Assembly (NCBI GenBank): GCA_021604005.1
Contig: BQIV01000002.1
Span: forward strand, 124,001-188,000
Direction of reading: 5' to 3'
Origin: Nitrospirales bacterium
Lineage (GTDB): Bacteria; Nitrospirota; Nitrospiria; Nitrospirales; UBA8639
DNA length: 64,000 nucleotides
This document shows positions 52,476 through 61,199 of the stretch, in pieces. Position 1 is the stretch's first letter; each line of letters opens with the position of its first letter. A program made the position numbers and the translations under genes. Below the pieces are notes generated by a model. That model was given only the letters and a program-made list of their open reading frames with translations. It was not told the origin of the DNA and did no database searches.

Positions 52476-55037
52476 ATGATTCATTTTTGGGCAAAGACAA
52501 CTTCAGAAAACAAACCGGGAATTTCTGTCTACGATCACATGATTAATGTCGGCTGCGTTGCACGCTGTATTATTGAAAGATTGCCAGCAATTCCTGAACG
52601 GTTTCACTTACACTCATTAACAATCGCTGCTCTCGTTGCACTCCATGATCTTGGGAAAATATCTCCAGGCTTTCAACGTAAATGTGATGCCTGGCTTGAA
52701 GAAAACGAGCTATCTAAAATAGCTCGAGATGGGTGTTGGGATACGGCAATGGAATCTGATCACGGCAAAGTGTCTCATGCTTCAGTTCAGGCTTTTCTTG
52801 TAGAAGTAGGATTTGATCGGACTGCTGCCAAGTTTGCTGCAACAGTCCTTGGAGCCCATCATGGGCGACTGAATCGACCTAATGATCGTGGATATTGTCC
52901 ACCAGGTCTCATATCTGACTCGAAAAGCCAAATTGATTGGGAAGCTGAACGTAGGATTCACGCCCAAAAAATATGGGACTACTTTAAGGTGAATGATACG
53001 ACGATTGAACTCAACGATTCGTCACCTTCCCTTTGGTGGCTTGCAGGACTTACAAGCGTTGCTGACTGGATTGGTTCCGATGAGCGATTCTTTTCTCCCG
53101 AGGTCAAAACAGAGGCTGTAGATACACCGAGCGTTGCACAAAATGCACTCGAATCAATTGGCATTCGGAAAACAGAATTCATCCCTAACCTTTCATTTCA
53201 CGAATTATTCCACGATGCTGAAAAACCTGAGAAATGTTGGGTGCCTAATGAAATGCAGGAAAAAACACTCACCATCGTGAATGCCCCAGGAGTGTATGTT
53301 ATCGAAGCGCCTATGGGTATAGGCAAAACTGAAGCTGCACTATGGGCAGCATACCAGATACTTGTCTCTAAAAAGGCAACTGGGATCTATTTTGCACTTC
53401 CCACACAAGCAACAAGTAATCGGATGCATATACGTATGAATGAATTTATTCGTCGTATCTCCACGACTCCCAATACAAGTCGCCTCATTCATGGTAATTC
53501 CTGGCTCATGGATCAAATAAGTGAGTTATCGCCGGTTGCAACGAGCGATGATTCTGCAAGTGATGATGCACGAACTGGACGGGACTGGTTCGCTTCGACA
53601 AAACGGGCACTTATTGCTTCTTTTGGGGTCGGTACCATTGATCAGGCCTTGCTCGGAATTGTCGCGGCTAAACATTTTTTTGTTCGGCATTTTGCGCTTG
53701 CTGGAAAGGTCGTGATTCTGGATGAAATACATTCTTATGATGTTTACACGGGAACCCTAATTGACAAGCTAATTGCCACGCTCGAAGCACTTGGCTGCAC
53801 AGTCCTTATTCTATCTGCCACACTCACAGGAAAACGACGAGGAAAGATAATTTCTTGCGTGGAAGATACCAAAGAAGAGGCTTTACTTCCCTATCCACTC
53901 ATTATTGGTCGTAAGGGAAATTGTACACTTAACCCAGTAGCAGTTACACCTCCTGAATCACGAACCGTCGAAGTCGGCTTCATTTCCTATGAAAATGCAA
54001 TTGATGAGGCGATCATGGCGGCTAAGAAAGGGGGCACCGTACTTTGGATATGCAACACTGTTAATGAGGCGCAGAAGCAATATCGGCAGTTCAAGAAAGT
54101 CACTCACGAAGATTCCCCACTTGGTCTTTTACATTCACGGTTTCCTTTTTGGCGACGTGAAAAAATTGAAGAGGAATGGATGGAAAGATTCGGTAAAAGT
54201 GGAACGACAAGATGTGGGGCAATTTTGGTTTCCACCCAAATCGTTGAACAGAGCGTTGACCTTGACGCCGATCTCATGATTACTGAACTAGCTCCGACCG
54301 ACATGCTACTGCAACGTATGGGGCGCTTATACCGACACGAACGAACACTACGCCCACTTGGTTCACCTAAGTTCTGCATTTTAGCGGAAGAAAAGAGCCT
54401 TGAAGATTTTAAAAACTTATCCCCCAAGGCGATTCTGGATGCCCTGGGAAGTAAGGCCAGAGTTTACGCACCATTTGTTTTATTGCGTTCCCTAGAAGTA
54501 TGGAAAGGAATTCAAGAAGAGATAACACTACCCACGCAGATAAGAGAATTGATGGAATCGACCTACAGGACTCGGGAACGAGAACCGGATTCATGGGAAA
54601 AACTTTTCGAGCAATGGTTCGGAACGGAATCTGCACGGAAAATGGAAGCTTCTCGAAATTGCAATATATGGCAAGTCGCGCTTGACGATGAAGAGGGAGT
54701 TCAAACTCGACTCAACGACTTACCCACCATCCCTTTAGTACTTTGTCTGTCATTAAATGATCAAGAGGCAATTTTTATCGATGAATCAAAAGGAACTCTC
54801 GGAAGCGATCAGTATAGGCTTCACACCAAACAGGCGATTCACAAAAATTTAATCAATGTGCCAGAATATTGTTTTGATGAGCTACAATTGCATTCTGGAA
54901 TTAGAGACTATCTTTTTGGAAAACAGAGTGTAGGAATCGTGACTGAGAGTGGGACAGTTGAGGTAACTGGCTTAAAGAACGGAACTCAGCTTTTTTACTC
55001 TGATGAGCTGGGACTTGTTATTGAACAATCCGCGTGA
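52476..55037 (+). CDS. cas3: CRISPR-associated helicase/nuclease Cas3 (type I-E)
   Basis: 853 residues. HD nuclease domain with H21 and ALHDLGK (H57-D58); Walker A APMGIGKTEAALW near residue 283; DEIHSYD (DEAH-like) near 415; SAT motif LILSATLTGKRRG near 445; motifs V/VI in STQIVEQSVDLDADLMITEL and MLLQRMGRLYRHER. Recruited by Cascade, it unwinds and degrades target DNA. I used the ATG at 52476; a TTG eight codons upstream is open. There is no clear ribosome-binding site for either. It is followed by cas8e after ten bases. Confidence 0.95.
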   Translation: MIHFWAKTTSENKPGISVYDHMINVGCVARCIIERLPAIPERFHLHSLTIAALVALHDLGKISPGFQRKCDAWLEENELSKIARDGCWDTAMESDHGKVSHASVQAFLVEVGFDRTAAKFAATVLGAHHGRLNRPNDRGYCPPGLISDSKSQIDWEAERRIHAQKIWDYFKVNDTTIELNDSSPSLWWLAGLTSVADWIGSDERFFSPEVKTEAVDTPSVAQNALESIGIRKTEFIPNLSFHELFHDAEKPEKCWVPNEMQEKTLTIVNAPGVYVIEAPMGIGKTEAALWAAYQILVSKKATGIYFALPTQATSNRMHIRMNEFIRRISTTPNTSRLIHGNSWLMDQISELSPVATSDDSASDDARTGRDWFASTKRALIASFGVGTIDQALLGIVAAKHFFVRHFALAGKVVILDEIHSYDVYTGTLIDKLIATLEALGCTVLILSATLTGKRRGKIISCVEDTKEEALLPYPLIIGRKGNCTLNPVAVTPPESRTVEVGFISYENAIDEAIMAAKKGGTVLWICNTVNEAQKQYRQFKKVTHEDSPLGLLHSRFPFWRREKIEEEWMERFGKSGTTRCGAILVSTQIVEQSVDLDADLMITELAPTDMLLQRMGRLYRHERTLRPLGSPKFCILAEEKSLEDFKNLSPKAILDALGSKARVYAPFVLLRSLEVWKGIQEEITLPTQIRELMESTYRTREREPDSWEKLFEQWFGTESARKMEASRNCNIWQVALDDEEGVQTRLNDLPTIPLVLCLSLNDQEAIFIDESKGTLGSDQYRLHTKQAIHKNLINVPEYCFDELQLHSGIRDYLFGKQSVGIVTESGTVEVTGLKNGTQLFYSDELGLVIEQSA

Positions 55038-55047
55038 GGGAGAAGAC

Positions 55048-56721
55048 ATGAATGTCGCCTTTGACCCATGGATACCGGTCGTTAACACCTCAGGTAAACG
55101 TGAACTGACAAGCCTGTGTACAGTACTTACCGAAGGTAACAGATTCGCCGACTTGGCGGTGCGGCCGCATGAGCGAGTCTCCCTGATGCGGCTCTTTCTG
55201 TGTATTGCTCATACCGCGCTTAATGGTCCAAAGGATTATAAGGAGTGGCTTGAAGTGCCGAATCGGATACCTGAAGAGGGACAAAAGTATTTAAAAACCT
55301 GGAAAGATTCCTTCGAGTTGTATCATAAGGAAAAGCCTTGGTTACAAGTAGCAGAATTAAAAGAGGTGACCCAGGAAAAGAAAGATAAGGAAGAGAAGAA
55401 GCCTAGAAAAAAGAAAGAAAATGGCACTAGGAAAACCTCACCTGTAGCTCTGTTAGATTTTGAACTGGCAACGGGAAATAATTCAACGCTTTACGATCAT
55501 GACGGGCAAAAAATTTTTCGAGACATTGCTCCCGAACGTGTTGCGTTGAATTTGTTGACATTCCAGAATTTCTCGCCAGGCGGCGGCTCTCCTGTCGCAC
55601 AGTGGAAATCCAAGAAAACCTTACAAGTCGGGAACCCTGATGCCCCATGCCTGTCTCAATCCATGGCACATTGTTTGTTTCGTGGAAGATCATTGGCCGA
55701 AACACTGCACTTGAATTTACCAACATTCGACACAATCAGAATGATATACAAAAGTTTTTCTTCCGACAAAAAGGGTGATAACAGTTGTTCGGAGGGTTCC
55801 CTGGGGAAACCAGTCTGGGAGTTTTTCCCGGAATCGCCGGAAATGGAATCAGGGATCGATAACGCCACAAAAACGTACATTGGACGCCTAGTACCAGTAT
55901 CTCGCTGGATTCGTCTGATTCATAGTTCGGACCAGATGTATTGTTGCAATGGATTCAAATATGACACATACAAGGATGGATTTCCCGCCGAACCAACGGC
56001 TGCGGTTCGGTCGGTAATACAAAAAGATAAAAAAGGTGGAGAAACTAAAGAGCGGCAAGTCGTAAAGGCAGACCCGACAAAAGCATTATGGCGAGAATTA
56101 TCCGCATTACTTATAAAACGAGCAGCAAATGGGCTTGGGGGACCACTTGCCATGGATAATGCTCCTCAGGATGCGACGTTTGATTGCCATGTGTGCGCCA
56201 TGATTCGCGACCAGGCTTCTATGGACATTGCCATAGAATCTGTCTTCCATATTACGCCAGCATTTCAACTCAATTTATCAATCTACCAGACTGAGGTTGA
56301 AAAAGCAGAGGAATATTCACGAAAACTTCGTTGGGCAGTGGAAGACTATCGACTGACATTGGATGCCGACTGGAAATCTCGAGTCGAAAAAAGAACGGAA
56401 GCCAAAGGTCGACCTGCATTAAAAAATAGGTTAGCACAAACAGCATTGTTATCATATTGGACCACAGTCGAAAAACAAGTTCCACTCCTCATGACTCACA
56501 TTGATGCCGTGGGTACCGAGGGGGCTATCTCTACCCGCGAGGCATGGCGAAAGATGCTTTTTTCAGCAGCATGTGACGCATACAAAGTAGCGTGTGGGCA
56601 AGAAACACCGAGGCAAATGCGAGCTTTTGCGAAAGGGAGGCAGAAGCTAATGACAAAGAAAAGTAACCCTGAATCGGATTCGCTAGGAATCATGGAGGTA
56701 AATGATGAGTTGGCTTCTTGA
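55048..56721 (+). CDS. cas8e: Cascade large subunit Cas8e (Cse1/CasA)
   Basis: 557 residues from an ATG with GAGGGAGA upstream. The start MNVAFDPWIPVV and the block NLLTFQNFSPGGGSPVAQWK are typical of Cse1, which recognises the PAM and recruits Cas3. A strongly Lys/Glu-rich stretch lies at about residues 105-130 (KEVTQEKKDKEEKKPRKKKE), probably a surface loop. The 3' end overlaps cse2 by 20 bases. Confidence 0.92.
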   Translation: MNVAFDPWIPVVNTSGKRELTSLCTVLTEGNRFADLAVRPHERVSLMRLFLCIAHTALNGPKDYKEWLEVPNRIPEEGQKYLKTWKDSFELYHKEKPWLQVAELKEVTQEKKDKEEKKPRKKKENGTRKTSPVALLDFELATGNNSTLYDHDGQKIFRDIAPERVALNLLTFQNFSPGGGSPVAQWKSKKTLQVGNPDAPCLSQSMAHCLFRGRSLAETLHLNLPTFDTIRMIYKSFSSDKKGDNSCSEGSLGKPVWEFFPESPEMESGIDNATKTYIGRLVPVSRWIRLIHSSDQMYCCNGFKYDTYKDGFPAEPTAAVRSVIQKDKKGGETKERQVVKADPTKALWRELSALLIKRAANGLGGPLAMDNAPQDATFDCHVCAMIRDQASMDIAIESVFHITPAFQLNLSIYQTEVEKAEEYSRKLRWAVEDYRLTLDADWKSRVEKRTEAKGRPALKNRLAQTALLSYWTTVEKQVPLLMTHIDAVGTEGAISTREAWRKMLFSAACDAYKVACGQETPRQMRAFAKGRQKLMTKKSNPESDSLGIMEVNDELAS

Positions 56722-57196
56722 GCGTCTGCAAAAATACAAAGATGATCGGGGGATGATGGCAAATCTCCGTTGCGTACTTGTGGACAATAAAAAACATCGT
56801 GCTTGGCCCACGTTAAATCGCCTGGGAGTAAAAATTGACGATGAAACATTGGCTTATGTTGCCGGCCTTTTTGCCACGCATCCAGTGGAATCTTCTGGCG
56901 GTAATTTCGGAGATACCTGCAAGCGCATTGAGAAAAAGCGTGGAGACAAACGCACGGATGATAACAAGCTAACTCCAACCGAACGGCGCTTTCAGCATTT
57001 ACTTACGGCTGAAAAGGGAAGTGAATTGTATGCCCGCATTCTCCGAATGGTTCTCATGGCAAAATCACAGGGTGTTCCTGTCAACTATTCCCAACTGGTG
57101 ACGGATCTCAGATTCTGGAGTGACCGCACGAAAACGCAATGGGCAACAGCTTTCTGGGCGCAAGGCGCCACTCCGTTCTCCGAGGAGGACTTATGA
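56702..57196 (+). CDS. cse2: Cascade small subunit Cse2 (CasB/Cas11e)
   Basis: 164 residues. DNKKHRAWPTLNRLGVKIDD and LAYVAGLFATHPVESSGGNF are Cse2 features, and RRFQHLLTAEKGSELYARIL RMVL follows (here in two parts). GGAGGTAA precedes two in-frame ATGs; I used the first. It sits in the Cascade belly as a dimer. Its stop overlaps cas6e as ATGA. Confidence 0.9.
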   Translation: MMSWLLERLQKYKDDRGMMANLRCVLVDNKKHRAWPTLNRLGVKIDDETLAYVAGLFATHPVESSGGNFGDTCKRIEKKRGDKRTDDNKLTPTERRFQHLLTAEKGSELYARILRMVLMAKSQGVPVNYSQLVTDLRFWSDRTKTQWATAFWAQGATPFSEEDL

Positions 57197-57900
57197 GTTG
57201 GCTTGCCCGTTTAGAGGTTGATGCGGAATCTATTCACACTGAAGGTATTTCCAACGATATCTATGCTTGGCATAAGAGACTATGGGAATGTTACCCGGAT
57301 ATGCCTGATGCCAAACGAGATTTTCTCACTCGAATTGACCACCTTGAGGGGACGTACCGACTCTGGGTACTAGCCCAGAGAAAGCCAGTTTGCCCTCCTT
57401 GGTGTCCCCCTGCTGGTTTTGCTCTTAACGAGATTGCACCATCCTTCCTCACACACAGATACTATGCCTTTGACCTGCGGGCTAATCCCGTGAAGACACT
57501 TGCGCGACATGGACCAAACGGTGAGACATTGTTTAAACCCAATGGCAAACGAAAGGACGGGAAACGGGTGCCATTGGTAAACCAGGAAGAACTACGCGCA
57601 TGGCTTATACGTAAAGGTTTAGTGAGATGTCGAGATCCACAAACAGGCATAGACGTTCCGGGGGGATTTAGATTTCCTCCAAACAAACCTTTGGAAATCA
57701 GGCCGATGGTAGAGAACCATTTCCATAAAAAAGATAAAAAGACAGGTAAAGATCATACCGCTTACCATGGGGGTGTCCAGTTTCGTGGCACTTTAGAAGT
57801 GACGGATCAAGAGAGATTTATTGAAACGTATCAAGCTGGCATCGGCAGCGCCAAGGGTTTCGGCTTCGGCCTTTTCCTGCTCGCGCCACTCAAACTATAA
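57193..57900 (+). CDS. cas6e: crRNA-processing endonuclease Cas6e (Cse3/CasE)
   Basis: 235 residues from the ATG at 57193. AWHKRLWECYPDMPDAKRDF aligns with the catalytic region of E. coli Cas6e; H27 is the likely catalytic His. FDLRANPVKTLARHG, KRVPLVNQEELRAWLIRKGL and the Gly-rich loop GIGSAKGFGFGLFLLAPLKL are conserved. It cuts the pre-crRNA at the repeat hairpin. It lies before cas7e, whereas in E. coli cas6e follows cas5. Confidence 0.93.
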   Translation: MSWLARLEVDAESIHTEGISNDIYAWHKRLWECYPDMPDAKRDFLTRIDHLEGTYRLWVLAQRKPVCPPWCPPAGFALNEIAPSFLTHRYYAFDLRANPVKTLARHGPNGETLFKPNGKRKDGKRVPLVNQEELRAWLIRKGLVRCRDPQTGIDVPGGFRFPPNKPLEIRPMVENHFHKKDKKTGKDHTAYHGGVQFRGTLEVTDQERFIETYQAGIGSAKGFGFGLFLLAPLKL

Positions 57901-57927
57901 TTGCCCGAACTTAAAAGGACACGAATT

Positions 57928-59166
57928 ATGAAACACTTAGAATTGCACATCATTCAATCTGTTCCTGTTGCCTGTCTCAATCGTGATGACCTCAATTCTC
58001 CAAAGACAGCCGTCTTTGGCGGCGTTCAGCGGGCACGTGTATCAAGCCAATCGTGGAAACGGGCAATTCGCGAGTTGGCAGAAGAAGAGTTCGACCATTT
58101 GGGACAGTTTAAAGGTAAACGAAGTCGTCTTTTCGTGGAGAAAATCTCATTGGAATTGACCAAACTTGGTGAAACTGAAGAGAGCGCAAAGGCTCTGTCT
58201 CTCTGTGCAGGACACTATCTCGCAAAGTTAGACCCTAAGCATGAAGGGAAAGTAAAAACTTTAGTATTTCTTTCACCGCTAGAATACGAACTAATAGCAA
58301 AAATCCTGAACGCTCTTGAGGATGCTGAAAAACAGAAGTTAATTGATGCAATCGAAAAAGTTGATAAAGCGAAGCTGGCAAATGAAGAAGATGCAGAGAG
58401 TGATGTCGGTGAGGGAGAGGCTGACGGAGAGGAAGTCCTTAAAAAGCCTAAAGGAGAGAAGAAGCTCACTGCCAAGAAATTCACTCAACTTGTAACCAAA
58501 ATCATTAAATCACCATTAGAAAAAGCCTTGAAAGAGAAAAACGAAAAAATGGAAAAGCTCCCAAAAGATGCTGCCGATATTGCACTTTTTGGCCGAATGG
58601 TTGCCAATGATCCTTCGCTGACGGTCGAAGCCGCCTCGATGTTTTCACATTCCCTTTCCGTTCATAAGGTAGACAATGAAATCGATTTTTTCTCTGCAGT
58701 AGATGAATGGCAGCCACGAGAAGAGGCAGGTGCGGGCATGACTGGCACACTGGAATTCAACTCCGCAACCTATTACCGCTTTGCCGCCCTCAATATTGAC
58801 ATGCTGGCTGATGCGGAACACCTTGCCAGCATGAGCGGGGAAGAACGGCAGAGCGTGGTTCGCACATTCGTGGAATCAACGATTAAGGCTATACCAGGTG
58901 CCCGAAAGAACACCATGAATGGAAATACACTCCCAGATTATGTGCTTGGAATCGTAAGGGAAAAGGGGCATCCAGTTCAGCTCATCAACGCTTTTGAAAA
59001 GCCTGTTCGTTCATCACAAGGATATTCCGCTAAATCAGTTGAATTGCTTAAATCAGAATATGAGAAACTTGCCGGCACATGGGGCATTGAGGCCGCCTTA
59101 AGATTGGAGATTCCTGATGTCAGCATGAAAACATTTTTAGACGGAGTGGTGAAACATGTCATGTAA
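57928..59166 (+). CDS. cas7e: Cascade backbone subunit Cas7e (Cse4/CasC), with charged insert
   Basis: 412 residues from the ATG at 57928 (AAGGA upstream). The N-terminal ACLNRDDLNSPKTAVFGGVQ and RARVSSQSWKRAIREL and the middle HSLSVHKVDNEIDFFSAVDE identify Cas7e. E. coli CasC is 363 residues. Most of the extra length is a charged segment at about 140-212 (NEEDAESDVGEGEADGEEVL, then Lys-rich) in the region before the DIALFGRM motif. Six copies coat the crRNA. It overlaps cas5e by 11 bases. Confidence 0.94.
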   Translation: MKHLELHIIQSVPVACLNRDDLNSPKTAVFGGVQRARVSSQSWKRAIRELAEEEFDHLGQFKGKRSRLFVEKISLELTKLGETEESAKALSLCAGHYLAKLDPKHEGKVKTLVFLSPLEYELIAKILNALEDAEKQKLIDAIEKVDKAKLANEEDAESDVGEGEADGEEVLKKPKGEKKLTAKKFTQLVTKIIKSPLEKALKEKNEKMEKLPKDAADIALFGRMVANDPSLTVEAASMFSHSLSVHKVDNEIDFFSAVDEWQPREEAGAGMTGTLEFNSATYYRFAALNIDMLADAEHLASMSGEERQSVVRTFVESTIKAIPGARKNTMNGNTLPDYVLGIVREKGHPVQLINAFEKPVRSSQGYSAKSVELLKSEYEKLAGTWGIEAALRLEIPDVSMKTFLDGVVKHVM

Positions 59167-59839
59167 AAATGCTTATCTCGCCCTTCGCCTACAAGGGCCC
59201 CTTCAATCCTGGGGATTCGATAGCCAGTACAATCGCCGCAATACAGGTTTATTCCCCACCAAGAGTGCCATCGCTGGTATGTGCTGTGCTGCACTCGGAT
59301 TCCCGCGTGGAGGCGAAAGAGAGGAAACTTTTCTCGCGTCTTTCGGTACTGTACGGATGATGGCCATTGCCATCCCCCGGCCTGGAGTAAAAACCCCTTT
59401 ACCAGTAAGGCGATTGCAGGACTACCACACCGTTCAGAACACGCGACGGGCTAAAGGCACGATTAACAGTGATTGTGTCTTGACTCGACGGCAGTATCTG
59501 ATGGATGCAGCTTTTGGTGTGGTCCTTGAAGGAAATTCTAAATTTCTCGTTGAGATTGCTAATGCGTTAGCTAATCCCAAATGGGGCATCTGGCTTGGGC
59601 GAAAATCCTGTGTCCCTTCAGTACCCGTTGTTGCTGGAGTAGCGGAAGATCGCGGTGAGGCACTTAAGCTCCTCATTGGAAGCAAAAACCTTGAATCCTT
59701 CACTAGACAAGTAGAGGTAGCAGACTTTGCCGATGGTCAAGATTCTATATCTGATGCGCCTATTTCCTTTGCAATAGAAAGACGGCTGCATTGCACTCCA
59801 AGAAGAGTGCGAACTCTACAAGGAGTAGAGCGACTTTGA
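59156..59839 (+). CDS. cas5e: Cascade subunit Cas5e (CasD)
   Basis: 227 residues. LALRLQGPLQSWGFDSQYNR, RNTGLFPTKSAIAGMCCAAL and RLQDYHTVQNTRRAKGTINS are Cas5e signatures. It caps the 5' handle of the crRNA. A 69-base gap separates it from cas1, the largest in the operon. Confidence 0.93.
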   Translation: MSCKNAYLALRLQGPLQSWGFDSQYNRRNTGLFPTKSAIAGMCCAALGFPRGGEREETFLASFGTVRMMAIAIPRPGVKTPLPVRRLQDYHTVQNTRRAKGTINSDCVLTRRQYLMDAAFGVVLEGNSKFLVEIANALANPKWGIWLGRKSCVPSVPVVAGVAEDRGEALKLLIGSKNLESFTRQVEVADFADGQDSISDAPISFAIERRLHCTPRRVRTLQGVERL

Positions 59840-59908
59840 AAATTGTCTGTTCCAACCACTTTCAATTTTATTGTTGGCCCGTCGAAGGCAATCTAATGGA
59901 GCATGTGA

Positions 59909-61121
<1,213 letters not shown>

Positions 61122-61178
61122 CCATATGAACCAGCCTAAAAAGTTGGTAGAATCACAGAATCAAAAATTATCTTTATA

Positions 61179-61191
61179 AATCAATAGGTTG
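61179..61191 (+). promoter_or_regulatory. Consensus IHF site in the CRISPR leader
   Basis: AATCAATAGGTTG is a perfect match to the IHF consensus WATCAANNNNTTR. It ends eight bases before the first repeat. In E. coli type I-E an IHF site at a similar place bends the leader so that Cas1-Cas2 integrates at the first repeat. The whole leader (61122-61199) is only 78 bases and AT-rich. Confidence 0.7.
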
Positions 61192-61199
61192 CGGGAAGT

